A stretch of DNA of 64,000 nt from Pseudomonas putida (GCF_028682395.1 NZ_JANHLC010000003.1:558001-622000), one strand, 5' to 3'; counted from the first letter of the stretch, positions 1 through 8,462 are shown. Numbers and translations are program-made. Notes: generated from the letters alone by a model not told the origin.

Positions 1-1
1 C

Positions 2-1063
2 CAAGCTCCGAACGGCAACTGGACGGGTATCTTCAAGCCCGGCGAGAAGATCCGCCTGCGATTCATCAACGGCTCGGCCATGACCTATTTCGATGTCCGG
101 ATTCCTGGGCTCAAGATGACGGTTGTGGCTGCCGACGGCCAGTACGTCAAACCCGTATCGGTCGATGAGTTCCGGATCGCCGTTGCTGAAACCTACGATG
201 TCATCGTCGAGCCTGAAAACGAACAGGCCTATACGATTTTCGCGCAATCCATGGACCGTACCGGGTATTCCCGAGGCACCCTGGCAGTTCGCGAAGGCTT
301 GCAAGCGCCCGTACCGGCGGTAGATCCACGCCCGATCATCGCCATGAGCGATATGGGCATGGACCACGGCAGCATGGGCGGAATGGATCATGGCAGCATG
401 GCTGGCATGGACCAGGGCAGCATGGCCGGCATGGATCACAGCAAGATGGCTGGAATGGACCACGGCAGCATGGCCGGTATGGACCACAGCAAGATGACTG
501 GGATGGGCAATGAAGGCATGGCCGGCATGAGCGGCGCAATGCAAAGCCATCCGGCTTCCGAGACCAACAACCCACTGGTCGATATGCAGACTATGTCGCC
601 AACGCCAAAGCTGAACGATCCGGGAATTGGCCTACGCAACAACGGGCGTCGAGTGCTGACGTACGCCGATCTGCGGAGCACCTTCATCGATCCCGATGGT
701 CGAGAGCCTGGACGGACAATCGAACTGCACCTTACCGGCCACATGGAGAAGTTCGCGTGGTCGTTCGACGGTATCAAATTCTCCGACGCTGAACCGCTGC
801 GGTTGAAATATGGCGAGCGTCTTCGCATCACCTTGGTCAACGACACCATGATGACTCACCCCATCCACCTCCACGGTATGTGGAGTGATCTGGAGGACGA
901 GAACGGCAACTTCATGGTTCGCAAGCACACCATCGACATGCCACCTGGCTCAAAACGAAGCTATCGCGTCACCGCAGATGCCTTGGGACGTTGGGCCTAT
1001 CACTGTCACCTACTGTTCCACATGGAAATGGGCATGTTCCGAGAAGTACGTGTGGACGAATGA
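2..1063 (+). CDS. copA: Copper resistance multicopper oxidase CopA (C-terminal part)
   Basis: The reading frame is already open at the first base of the window, so the N-terminal part, including signal peptide and first cupredoxin domain, is missing. CopA oxidises or sequesters copper in the periplasm. The visible part ends with the type 1/type 3 copper signature: HPIHLHG followed by HCHLLFHMEMGM close to the C-terminus. In the middle lies a Met/His-rich stretch of repeated GMDHGSMA-like units, typical of CopA and thought to bind copper. It is the first gene seen of a rightward copper operon, followed after 14 bases by a small Met-rich gene. Confidence 0.92.
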   Translation, partial: QAPNGNWTGIFKPGEKIRLRFINGSAMTYFDVRIPGLKMTVVAADGQYVKPVSVDEFRIAVAETYDVIVEPENEQAYTIFAQSMDRTGYSRGTLAVREGLQAPVPAVDPRPIIAMSDMGMDHGSMGGMDHGSMAGMDQGSMAGMDHSKMAGMDHGSMAGMDHSKMTGMGNEGMAGMSGAMQSHPASETNNPLVDMQTMSPTPKLNDPGIGLRNNGRRVLTYADLRSTFIDPDGREPGRTIELHLTGHMEKFAWSFDGIKFSDAEPLRLKYGERLRITLVNDTMMTHPIHLHGMWSDLEDENGNFMVRKHTIDMPPGSKRSYRVTADALGRWAYHCHLLFHMEMGMFREVRVDE

Positions 1064-1077
1064 ACTGGAGATTTGAG

Positions 1078-1401
1078 ATGAGCAAACCAATGAAACGAAG
1101 CGCCTTTTTCCTTTCTGCTGCGATGGTAGGCATTCTGGCTGTTTATGCCCCGTCGTCGTGGTCCAGCGACAATCATGATCAGCATTCCCAGAAAACCACA
1201 GAGGCCGGCAAAGCCAAAGGCTCGCAGGACAAGCAGGGCCAGGGGATGAACCATGAAGGCATGGACCATGGTTCCATGGAAGGTATGGACCACGGCTCGA
1301 TGAAGGGAATGGACCATGGCTCGATGGAAGGCATGGACCACGACAAAATGATGAAATCGCATGGCAGCGACAAAGCTAAGGCAGGGAAAGATGGCCAATA
1401 G
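1078..1401 (+). CDS. Small secreted Met/His-rich copper-binding protein
   Basis: This 107-residue protein starts with a signal peptide (positively charged SKPMKRS, then a hydrophobic run to about residue 28). The mature part is low-complexity and carries four to five GMDHGSM-type units that resemble those in CopA upstream and CopB downstream. I infer a periplasmic copper chaperone or buffer, but no enzymatic domain is present. The ATG at 1078 is preferred over the upstream in-frame start because it gives a clean signal peptide and follows copA by 14 bases. Its last 11 bases overlap the start of copB, suggesting translational coupling. Confidence 0.75.
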   Translation: MSKPMKRSAFFLSAAMVGILAVYAPSSWSSDNHDQHSQKTTEAGKAKGSQDKQGQGMNHEGMDHGSMEGMDHGSMKGMDHGSMEGMDHDKMMKSHGSDKAKAGKDGQ

Positions 1402-2506
1402 CCTCGGGCGGCCTTCGCTGCTGGCTCTGACCGTTTCGATCAGCATGCTGGGCGTAACGCCCAGCTTCGCTGCTGAAGAAATGGATCACTCGGGCATGGA
1501 TCATTCGAAAATGGGGCACGGCTCCATGCAAATGGATGCTGCTCCATCCGAATCGATGCCGGCGATGGATCACAGCAAGATGGGGATGGGCAAACAGCAG
1601 AAAAAGCCTGCCCCTGTTGATCACAGCCAGATGGGGCATGCTCAAAGCAAGAGTAAATCCAGCCCGGTGGACCACAACAAGATGGACCACAGCAAAATGA
1701 ACCATGGAAACATGCAGGGCATGGATCACGGCTCTATGAAGGGCATGGACCATTCCCAGATGAACCATAGCTCAGCGACTTCTCCGACCACGACGAGCCG
1801 CACGCCGATTCCAGTGCTCACTGATGCGGATCGCGAGTCGGCCTTTCCGCCCCTGGGTGGCCACCAAGTGCACGACAGCGGAATCAACAGCTTCTTCCTG
1901 TTGGACCAGCTCGAATACCAGGACGCCGATGAGGGCAGCACCCTGGCCTGGGACGCATCAGGCTGGATAGGCGGCGACATTAATCGCCTCTGGGTTCGTT
2001 CGGAAGGCGAGCGCACCAATGGGGTAACCGAAGATGCTGAGCTGCAACTCCTGTACGGGCGCTCGGTCAGCCCTTGGTGGGATGTGGTCGCCGGGGTCCG
2101 CCAGGATTTCAAACCGGAATCCCCACAGACCTGGGCAGCCTTTGGTATTCAGGGCATGGCTCTGTATGACTTCGAGGCCGAAGCCACGGCGTTTATAGGC
2201 GAGAACGGTCAGACTGCTGCGCGTCTTGAGGGCGAATACGACATCCTGCTGACCAATCGCTTGATTTTGCAGCCCACGGCCGAGGTCAATTTCTATGGCA
2301 AGAACGATCCTGAGCGCGGCGTTGGCTCGGGCCTTGCCAATACCGAAGTCGGGCTGCGCCTACGGTATGAAATTGTCCGCCAGTTTGCTCCATACATAGG
2401 CGTTACCTGGAGCCGCTCCTACGGCAACACCGCTGACTTCATCCGAGACGAGGGTGGAGATGTTGATGAGGCACGCTTCGTTGCCGGTATCCGGATGTGG
2501 TTCTGA
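1391..2506 (+). CDS. copB: Copper resistance outer membrane protein CopB
   Basis: The protein has 371 residues. A signal peptide ending near SFAAEE is followed by a long Met/His-rich segment (about residues 28-125) with many MDHSKM and MDHGSM units, and then by a beta-barrel domain of the CopB family that ends in the typical outer-membrane aromatic terminus (IRMWF). CopB is an outer membrane partner of CopA. The ATG at 1391 has a purine-rich ribosome site (GGGAAAG) just upstream and removes ten unlikely residues from the longest frame. It overlaps the upstream gene by 11 bases. Confidence 0.92.
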   Translation: MANSLGRPSLLALTVSISMLGVTPSFAAEEMDHSGMDHSKMGHGSMQMDAAPSESMPAMDHSKMGMGKQQKKPAPVDHSQMGHAQSKSKSSPVDHNKMDHSKMNHGNMQGMDHGSMKGMDHSQMNHSSATSPTTTSRTPIPVLTDADRESAFPPLGGHQVHDSGINSFFLLDQLEYQDADEGSTLAWDASGWIGGDINRLWVRSEGERTNGVTEDAELQLLYGRSVSPWWDVVAGVRQDFKPESPQTWAAFGIQGMALYDFEAEATAFIGENGQTAARLEGEYDILLTNRLILQPTAEVNFYGKNDPERGVGSGLANTEVGLRLRYEIVRQFAPYIGVTWSRSYGNTADFIRDEGGDVDEARFVAGIRMWF

Positions 2507-2516
2507 GAATTCCAAC

Positions 2517-3299
2517 ATGAAAAAAACAATTACAACGCTGCTTGGGGCCGGTGCTGTCGGAAGTGCTGCGGTATTGGGCACAGCCTATTTCGGTCTGGTG
2601 AATGTCGGCGCTGATGATCCTCACTTCCCGGCAGTCCATTCCTTTCTCGCCATGGCTCGTGATCGGTCTATTGAGGTTCGAGCGCGAGACATCGAAGTCC
2701 CTGATCTGAAGGAAGCCGCGTTGATCAAAGCGGGGGCGGGCAACTACAACGCCATGTGTATAGGCTGTCACCTTGCCCCTGGCGTTGGGAAGACTGAGCT
2801 AAGCCAAGCGCTATACCCGTCGCCACCCGACCTCACCAAGGTGGGTGTCGGAGGCGATCCAGCCGCCGCATTCTGGACAATCAAGCACGGTATCAAAGCC
2901 ACGGGCATGCCCGCCTGGGGCAAGAGCATGGGCGATGAGTACATCTGGGGAATCGTCGCGTTCCTGGATCAACTGCCCCAGATGAATGCCGAGCAGTACA
3001 AGGCCTTGGTGGCCACGAGCGGCGGCCACCAGCACGGCGGCGGTGAAAGCGATATGCACAACCATGAGGGCCAGCACGGCGGGAGCGGTCGTGCCGAGCA
3101 TGGTGATCACGATGAAGCGGCAGACGACGATCATGCCCAGGCAGCTCACGACCATGGAGCTGCACCCGCAGGCTCCGCTCAAGCGGCAGATCATCACGGT
3201 GACCACAATGCGGCCGAGGCCCATTCGGATGCCCACCCGACATCGTCGCCAAAGACGCATGTTCACAAAGACGGTAAGGAGCACACTCATGCCAACTAA
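2517..3299 (+). CDS. c-type cytochrome with His-rich C-terminal tail
   Basis: The 260-residue product has an N-terminal membrane or signal segment (residues about 5-28), one haem-binding CIGCH motif at residues 81-85 and a likely methionine axial ligand in GMPAWG about 50 residues later. That is a single cytochrome c domain of the cbb3/CccA-like type. From about residue 170 the sequence becomes a tail dominated by His, Asp and Ala (HQHGGGE, HDHGAAP, HVHKDGKEHTH). The tail is probably a metal-binding region. The gene starts 10 bases after copB and overlaps copG by 11 bases, so it is part of the copper operon. Its electron partner is not evident; serving CopA is only a guess. Confidence 0.85.
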   Translation: MKKTITTLLGAGAVGSAAVLGTAYFGLVNVGADDPHFPAVHSFLAMARDRSIEVRARDIEVPDLKEAALIKAGAGNYNAMCIGCHLAPGVGKTELSQALYPSPPDLTKVGVGGDPAAAFWTIKHGIKATGMPAWGKSMGDEYIWGIVAFLDQLPQMNAEQYKALVATSGGHQHGGGESDMHNHEGQHGGSGRAEHGDHDEAADDDHAQAAHDHGAAPAGSAQAADHHGDHNAAEAHSDAHPTSSPKTHVHKDGKEHTHAN

Positions 3300-3744
3300 C
3301 CGGATATTCGTTCGGCTAGCCGCTATCGCTGGGCTTCTGGTGACCTCGGCGGCCTATGCTGCCGAGCCATTGTCCATCGACGTTCACCGAGACGCGAACT
3401 GCGGTTGCTGCAAGAAGTGGATCGCGCACCTGGAAGCCAATGGTTTCAAAGTGACCGACCATGTTGAGACGGACATGAGCGCAGTGAAACAGAAGCTGGG
3501 CGTATCGCCACGGTTAGCGTCCTGCCACACAGCTGTGATCGACGGAAAGTTTGTTGAAGGTCACGTGCCAGCTGAGCAGATTCGAGAACTCAGGGGGCGG
3601 AACGATCTAGTCGGGATCGCCGTACCAGGAATGCCAGCTGGGTCCCCAGGCATGGAGGTTGATGGCGTAAGCCATGCCTACCAAGTCATTGGTTTAATCA
3701 AAAGCGGCGAGGACCAAGTAGTCGCCAACTATCCAGCCAAATAA
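3289..3744 (+). CDS. copG: CopG-type DUF411 periplasmic metal-binding protein
   Basis: This is a 151-residue DUF411 protein. A signal peptide ends near AAYAAEP, and the CGCC motif at residues 38-41, followed by KKW, is the family signature. Homologues in copper and silver operons bind Cu through this Cys pair and nearby residues. The start at 3289 overlaps the end of the cytochrome gene by 11 bases and is preferred to a much longer frame that shadows the upstream gene. It is the last gene of the copper operon. Confidence 0.9.
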   Translation: MPTNRIFVRLAAIAGLLVTSAAYAAEPLSIDVHRDANCGCCKKWIAHLEANGFKVTDHVETDMSAVKQKLGVSPRLASCHTAVIDGKFVEGHVPAEQIRELRGRNDLVGIAVPGMPAGSPGMEVDGVSHAYQVIGLIKSGEDQVVANYPAK

Positions 3745-3758
3745 CGCACCTACCAGGA

Positions 3759-3790
3759 GGACGGCGGTAGGCTGACTGCCGTCCCTTATT
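3759..3790 (+). terminator. Possible terminator of the copper operon
   Basis: GGACGGC (3759-3765) and GCCGTCC (3778-3784) can pair in a stem and are followed by CTTATT. It lies 15 bases after the copG stop codon. The trailing T-run is weak, so the call is tentative. Confidence 0.45.
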
Positions 3791-3849
3791 CCCCCGCTAG
3801 AAAGCTTCATCAGCTCAACAGGACGACAGAGAGGGGCTACAAAGGGTAG

Positions 3850-4038
3850 CTAGTCAGATTCACGGCGCTCGCGGACTGGCTTGAGTACGATATCGCCGTT
3901 GATGAGCTCGATGGAGAGTCTGTCGCCCGTCGTGACCCCGAGCTCGCGCAAAATGTCATCGGGTAATTCCACAATCACATCGCCGGAGCCGTCGCCGGGA
4001 TCTAGGCACTTTACCGTGGTGCGCGCTGATTGAGTCAT
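3850..4038 (-). CDS. AbrB/MazE/SpoVT-type DNA-binding protein
   Basis: This 62-residue protein contains the swapped-hairpin AbrB fold signature: VIVELPDDILRELGVTTGDRLSIELINGDIVLKP is the usual two-strand, helix, strand pattern. Such short proteins are antitoxins (MazE type) or small regulators. A GGAGAG ribosome site precedes the ATG. No MazF-like or PIN toxin lies beside it: copG converges from the left and the next gene on the right is a DUF2790 protein 137 bases away. It may therefore be an orphan antitoxin or a local regulator. Confidence 0.75.
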   Translation of the reverse strand: MTQSARTTVKCLDPGDGSGDVIVELPDDILRELGVTTGDRLSIELINGDIVLKPVRERRESD

Positions 4039-4175
4039 TGGACTCTCCTGCCTGAGCTACCAGTCCTCATCGTACTCCACCAGTCATGAAAGCCGGTAAC
4101 CAGGCGATCTATTGCCGGAATTGACGCTTCAACCCGGCGTTTTATCAGAGTAAGTCCTGTCCACTCGCTCAGTGC

Positions 4176-4508
4176 TCAGTTCTGGCCCCGGCAACCGACT
4201 CCAGCGGTCCGGTATTCAAGGATTTTCACGTCTCCGTTGGAATCCTCGTAATTCATCTGTGCCGGCATCACGTCACAGCTCGCCTTGGTCGACGTCATGC
4301 TGATCACCTTCGCCACGTCGAGCCGCATCCCGTAGCGATAGTGGATCACCTCCGGTGGGTTCTTTCCCTTGGCAGCGGCATAAGCTCGCATAGCTTGCTC
4401 ATTGGCCTGAATCATCTTTCCATGCAGACGGTCGGATCCTCCTTCGGCGAGTACGGCTGACGAAGCCACTAGGGCCAGGATAGCGGTGATACTTTTGATG
4501 ACTTTCAT
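4176..4508 (-). CDS. DUF2790 family small secreted protein
   Basis: The 110-residue protein has a signal peptide (KVIKSITAILALVASSAVLAE) and a single DUF2790 domain ending in two conserved Cys (CDVMPAQM and GVGCRGQN). The family is common in Pseudomonas, often next to copper-related genes, and its role is unknown. The ATG at 4508 is chosen because GGAG lies about 8 bases upstream; a GTG three codons earlier is less likely. It is a single gene between the AbrB-type gene and an antitoxin-like gene. Confidence 0.8.
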   Translation of the reverse strand: MKVIKSITAILALVASSAVLAEGGSDRLHGKMIQANEQAMRAYAAAKGKNPPEVIHYRYGMRLDVAKVISMTSTKASCDVMPAQMNYEDSNGDVKILEYRTAGVGCRGQN

Positions 4509-4653
4509 TTCAATCACTCCAATAAACGTGACTGAAGATTAGGGGTTGATCGCTGTCAATTGAGTGATACGGGAATTACAAGGTTGTAAGTCCCGCATGT
4601 AAAAAGAGGTAGCGTTGCCTCCTCGCCGCATACCAACCTCGCCCTCAGGCAAG

Positions 4654-5040
4654 CTACTGGTAGACACCCAAGCGTATACGCTCAAGATAGTCCGCTACGA
4701 CGCTGAACCCGAGCGACGTGTCGAGCATCTCGAAGGGTACAAACCCCAACAAACGGCCGCACGGCCGACAAAGCCACTGCTCCGCGAGCATCTGAGAGCC
4801 AAATACCTTCGATGCAAGCTCCAGTCCTTTCGCATACTGGAACGCCACCGCGCTCTGCTGGGCATCCAGACGATGGGCCTGAGCGGGATGGCTCAGACGG
4901 TGAATGCTTCTGGTCGATCTTCCTGTGATTCGCCCGACGAGGTTACGAGCCTTGAACAGGCTCGATGACTCGACCATGCACTTCACGTCGCTGAAAAAGA
5001 ATCCTGTTTGGACTAGACTCAGGAGCTCCAGCTGGCTCAA
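4654..5040 (-). CDS. Xre/MbcA/ParS-type antitoxin-like protein (DUF2384), possibly frame-disrupted
   Basis: The C-terminal half carries the toxin-binding DUF2384 pattern: FGSQMLAEQWLCRP, then GFVPFEMLDTSLGFSVVADYLERIRLGVYQ. A degenerate helical Xre-like region (TGRSTRSIHRLS) comes before it. Antitoxins of this family pair with RES-domain toxins, but no RES gene lies downstream (the next leftward gene is the DUF2790 one). The frame opens only at a TTG at 5040, directly after an in-frame TGA, and a small open frame (5037-5204) overlaps it by four bases. The gene could be a start-truncated or frameshifted antitoxin, or a coupled second gene. Confidence 0.6.
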   Translation of the reverse strand: MSQLELLSLVQTGFFFSDVKCMVESSSLFKARNLVGRITGRSTRSIHRLSHPAQAHRLDAQQSAVAFQYAKGLELASKVFGSQMLAEQWLCRPCGRLLGFVPFEMLDTSLGFSVVADYLERIRLGVYQ

Positions 5041-5204
5041 CCCGTCGGGGTGGTTCCGCCCTGCTCAGATTCTCGCGCGAGATCTGCGTATCCTTCTTCA
5101 CCACTGAGATGGTCGTAGAGTTCTTCCAGGGTTAAAGCCAAACCAACTTTATAACCCGACAGGTCAGCAAGGTATTCGTTAAGGTCGCCAGCTCCGAAGC
5201 TCAT
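5037..5204 (-). CDS. Small open frame directly upstream of the ParS-type gene
   Basis: A 55-codon frame starts with ATG at 5204 (another in-frame ATG is at 5210). It is acidic (LEELYDHLSGEEGYADLARESEQ) and its stop overlaps the TTG start of the antitoxin-like gene as TTGA. It may be the N-terminal part of the same antitoxin separated by a -1 frameshift, or a small coupled gene. I do not recognise the sequence. The coding nature is supported by the acidic composition and the overlap only. Confidence 0.35.
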   Translation of the reverse strand: MSFGAGDLNEYLADLSGYKVGLALTLEELYDHLSGEEGYADLARESEQGGTTPTG

Positions 5205-5210
5205 ATGCAT

Positions 5211-5802
5211 AAAAGGGTCCTAGGCGTGAAAGTAATGCGACGATAGTATCGGTTTGCTAAACACTCCACAAAAGGGCCCTGTGGACAGCGAAATACAGGC
5301 AGATCCTGTCAGTTGCCCGGACCCACTCACGGCCTGGTTTTGGCTTTTTGGCCGAAAAGGCTGTTGCTTAAATTGCAGAGCGATTATTAGCCTTTTAGAC
5401 GCCAATGGTCCAACCAAAGCACTCTCGGTTGATCGGAAAACCAAGCGTAGAAAACTAGTGCCGCATGCTGCTAGCTGCCTCTCGCCAGCGTCTTCTACCG
5501 GCCCAGGCTGTGTAAAACCTTGACCAGTGCTAATGTTATTCTGCCGTCGGCAGTCATAGCGGAGTAGTCCATGAGGCCATTCCTCCAAGGCAAGCATCGA
5601 GATTAATGCACGTTGCGGCCTGAGAGCCTGGATGATTATGTCGCAGATACTAACTAGGGATGGTCTGAAGTAGCCATGTATTTCCCCGGCATACCACCTA
5701 GCGCAACTTTTAAACTCGCCAAATGATCAAAAAACAATCAATTCGACGAGTATTTCTTACGTTTTCGCCACCCGGACCCCACTCCGGTGGCCATTTCCCG
5801 CA
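5211..5802. other. Stretch with no supported gene
   Basis: Open frames exist on both strands (5254-5523 on plus, 5220-5597 on minus), but neither has a ribosome site or a recognisable domain and they overlap almost wholly. The right part, near 5735-5790, probably includes the left terminus of the IS5-type element. The bases GGACCCCAC at 5777-5785 recur in inverted orientation upstream of the transposase (near 6804-6811), within otherwise poorly matching ends. Confidence 0.5.
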
Positions 5803-6783
5803 TTACAGGCGCACCTCTCCTGCATTCGTCAGTAAATGTCGGCGCGCCATCCACAGGTTCGACAGAGCGAACAGTGTCACCAGTTGCGCCGTGTTTTTGG
5901 CCAAGCCGCGAAAGCGCACCTTGGTGTAACCGAACTGGCGCTTGATTACCCGGAACGGATGCTCGACCTTGGCGCGCACCTGAGCCTTGGCCTTTTCAAT
6001 CTTGCGCTTGGCTTTGTACAGCACGCTGCGCTTATCGAGTTTTTTGTAGGTGCTGCGGCGTGCCGCCACCTGCCAGATAACTTCACGTCCTTCATGCTCG
6101 GGCCGCTTTTCGACACCGGTGTAGCCTGCATCGGCGCAGACCACGTTTTCGTCGCCATGCAGCAATTTGTCCACCTGGGTGACATCCGCCACATTGGCCG
6201 CCGTGCCCACTACGCTGTGCACCAGACCCGATTCGTCATCGGCGCCGATGTGGGCCTTCATGCCAAAATAATACTGGTTTCCCTTCTTGGTCTGGTGCAT
6301 TTCCGGGTCGCGCTTGCCGTCCTTGTTCTTGGTCGAACTGGGCGCATTGATCAGCGTTGCATCGACGATGGTGCCCTGGCGCAGCGACAGGCCGCGGTCG
6401 CCCAGATAGCCATTGATGACAGCGAGGATGCCGGCCGCCAGCTCGTGTTTCTCCAGCAAGCGGCGGAAGTTGAGAATGGTGGTTTCGTCGGGGATGCGCT
6501 CCAGGTTCAGCCCGGCAAACTGGCGCAGGATCGTGGTTTCGTACAGCGCTTCCTCCATCGCTGGATCGCTGTAGCCGAACCAGTTCTGCAGCAGATGCAC
6601 ACGCAGCATCGCCATCAACGGGTAGGCCGGACGGCCACCTTCACCTTTCGGATAATGTGGCTCGATCAAAGCAATCAAGCCCTTCCACGGCACCACCCGA
6701 TCCATCTCGATCAGGAACAACTCCTTGCGGGTTTGCTTGCGCTTGCCAGCGTACTCGGCGTCGGCGAAGGTCATCTGCTTCAT
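5803..6783 (-). CDS. IS5 family transposase
   Basis: This 326-residue DDE transposase has the IS5 layout: an N-terminal helical region with NFRRLLEKHEL, then the catalytic residues D141 (TIVDATLI), D218 (CADAGYTG) and E274 (KVEHPFRVIKRQFG). The last of these sits in the Y(2)R(3)E(6)K(7)-like signature of the family. The reading frame is intact, so the element may be active. Exact terminal inverted repeats could not be fixed by eye. It lies directly left of an IS110-type element. Confidence 0.92.
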   Translation of the reverse strand: MKQMTFADAEYAGKRKQTRKELFLIEMDRVVPWKGLIALIEPHYPKGEGGRPAYPLMAMLRVHLLQNWFGYSDPAMEEALYETTILRQFAGLNLERIPDETTILNFRRLLEKHELAAGILAVINGYLGDRGLSLRQGTIVDATLINAPSSTKNKDGKRDPEMHQTKKGNQYYFGMKAHIGADDESGLVHSVVGTAANVADVTQVDKLLHGDENVVCADAGYTGVEKRPEHEGREVIWQVAARRSTYKKLDKRSVLYKAKRKIEKAKAQVRAKVEHPFRVIKRQFGYTKVRFRGLAKNTAQLVTLFALSNLWMARRHLLTNAGEVRL

Positions 6784-6975
6784 CGGGAAACTCGGTGGGT
6801 GGGGTCGCGGTATTTTGCCAAATCAGAAAGTCTTTTTCAGATGGTATGGACGCCTCCCCCCGGCAGCGGGCCGACCGCAGCACCTCTACATCAATAGAGG
6901 ATCCTCGCTGCCCCGGCATCTAGGTGCCAAAGTGGAGAGTGGATAACAAACACCACTTGAGCAGGAGGATCCACC

Positions 6976-8001
6976 ATGAAACATAGCGTAATTGGCATGG
7001 ACATCGCCAAGAAGGTTTTCCAGCTGCACACCGTTGATCAGTGCACTGGGAGGATCGAGCGTATCAAGCTGCGCCGTGATGAAGTGCTGGCGTTCTTTGC
7101 AAATTATCCGACCAGCCTGGTGGCAATCGAGGCCTGTGGCAGTGCCCACTGGTGGGCACGTCAGCTTCAACAGCAGGGGCATGAGGTACGACTACTCGCC
7201 CCTCGTTCAGTACGCCCCTTTGTGCTGCGAAACAAAACCGATGCGGCTGACGCTCAAGCCATCTGGACAGCGGTGCAGCAGCCCGGCGCTTGCCTGGTGG
7301 CAATCAAGCAGGCGGATCAGCAGGCGATCCTCTCGCTACACCGTATCCGCTCCCAGTTGCTGAAATTTCGCATCATGCAGAGCAATGGCTTACGTGGGCT
7401 GCTTTACGAATTCGGAATCGTGCTGCCAGAAGGTTATACCCAGCTGAGCAAGGCCGTTCCGGAGGCCTTCGCCGATGCTGAGCATCGAGTGCCTTCCATG
7501 TTGTTGGACAGCCTACGCGATCAGTGGACTCGGATTATCCAGTTGGATGAGGAAATTCGAAAAATCGAACTGCGTTTGAAACAGTGCCTGCGTGAGAGCT
7601 CCGACTGCCAGAAAATTGCAGAGATTCCCGGAATTGGTTTGTTGACCGCTACAGCCGCTGTTGCCTCACTGGGAGATGCGACAACCTTCCATTCTGGTCG
7701 CCAGTTCGCGGCTTGGCTGGGACTGGTTCCTCGACAAACGGGCACCGGTGGCAGAGTTCGGCAACTGGGGCTGAGCAAGCGCGGAGACACCTATCTGCGA
7801 ACGCTGTTGATGCATGGTGCTCGCTCGATCCTCAATAGAGGACACCGGTCAGAGTGGGTTGAACGCTTGTTGACCAGGCGGCCTTATAACGTGGCGGTCG
7901 CCGCAGTGGCTAACAAGCTCGCCAGAACCCTTTGGGCCGTGTTGGCCAAGGGCTCTACGTATCGGGCCGAACTCTTTACGGCATGCCCTACGGGGCATTG
8001 A
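6976..8001 (+). CDS. IS110/IS1111-type DEDD transposase
   Basis: The 341-residue protein has the N-terminal RuvC-like DEDD domain with D9 (GMDIAKKVF), E52 (VAIEACGS), D89 and D92 (NKTDAADAQAIW). A coiled linker follows, then the C-terminal transposase-20 domain with IPGIGLLTATA and the serine-containing SGRQFAAWLGLVPRQ. Both domains are complete. A strong AGGAGG ribosome site precedes the ATG at 6976. Such enzymes recombine DNA under RNA guidance. Confidence 0.93.
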   Translation: MKHSVIGMDIAKKVFQLHTVDQCTGRIERIKLRRDEVLAFFANYPTSLVAIEACGSAHWWARQLQQQGHEVRLLAPRSVRPFVLRNKTDAADAQAIWTAVQQPGACLVAIKQADQQAILSLHRIRSQLLKFRIMQSNGLRGLLYEFGIVLPEGYTQLSKAVPEAFADAEHRVPSMLLDSLRDQWTRIIQLDEEIRKIELRLKQCLRESSDCQKIAEIPGIGLLTATAAVASLGDATTFHSGRQFAAWLGLVPRQTGTGGRVRQLGLSKRGDTYLRTLLMHGARSILNRGHRSEWVERLLTRRPYNVAVAAVANKLARTLWAVLAKGSTYRAELFTACPTGH

Positions 8002-8245
8002 AAACAGTAACCAACAGACTTCACAAGGAGCACAGGCGGTAAGCACGTGATGGCGAAATAGGTCAGACCGTGACGGGGTAAACCTGGTAGGGAATATGAG
8101 CCACGGGCACAGCCTTCAGCTCGATTTTCAGATGAGGGCCTCGTCAGCGGATTCCATCAGGGCCAGCAGGTTTTTCGGCCTGCACAACAGGCCGGATATA
8201 AGACTGCTCCTACCTACGCGCCAGCATGGCTACCTATTGAGCTCC
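8002..8245 (+). ncRNA. Candidate bridge/seek RNA region of the IS1111-type element
   Basis: In IS1111-group elements the targeting RNA is known to be encoded in the noncoding stretch after the recombinase gene. Here that stretch is about 245 bases, between the transposase stop and the right inverted repeat. It contains short self-complementary segments, for example GGCCTGCACAACAGGCC near 8177-8193. No RNA boundary can be set by eye. This is a positional inference. Confidence 0.35.
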
Positions 8246-8277
8246 GGGAGGCGTCCATATAAGAGTTTCCCTAGGTT

Positions 8278-8462
8278 CGAGTAATCGATGTGCTCGACGA
8301 TGAGCTTGATCTCACCCGTTGGGCTTCAGTGGTGTGGTTCTCACCGAAACTGGACGCCCTGCGTACCCTGCTGCACTGCTGAAGATCAACATCTATGGCT
8401 ATCTCAACCATCTTTCCGTCAGCATTGGGATGAGCTTGGTTCCGACCAGCTCCGGAAAATAG
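8278..8462 (+). pseudogene. Remnant of an IS1182-like transposase N-terminus
   Basis: Two consecutive frames read VIDVLDDELDLTR and then LGFSGVVLTETGRPAYPA followed by LLKINIYGYLNHL. Together they match the typical N-terminus of IS1182/DUF772-type transposases (VIDvFVDeLDL..GF, TGRPaYhP, LLKlYiYGYLNr). A frameshift lies near 8315-8320, and the frame ends at a TAG at 8460-8462 before any catalytic residue. It is a decayed fragment left next to the IS1111-type element. Confidence 0.65.

Larger units (their letters stand above)
6845..8259 (+). mobile_element. IS110 family (IS1111 group) insertion sequence
   Basis: A 14-base inverted repeat, TATGGACGCCTCCC at 6845-6858 and its reverse complement GGGAGGCGTCCATA at 8246-8259, brackets one DEDD recombinase gene. 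Subterminal inverted repeats distinguish the IS1111 group from the rest of IS110, which lacks them. True ends of IS1111 elements lie a few bases outside the repeats. The noncoding part is about 130 bases on the left and about 245 bases on the right, enough for a guide (bridge/seek) RNA. Confidence 0.85.

Noticed and set aside
1006..1768. His/Val-rich minus-strand frames opposite the Met-rich copper genes
   Set aside because: They mirror the MDHGSM repeats of the plus strand.
5836..6897. 353-codon plus-strand frame opposite the IS5 transposase
   Set aside because: It is the antisense shadow of a clear DDE transposase and has no domain of its own.
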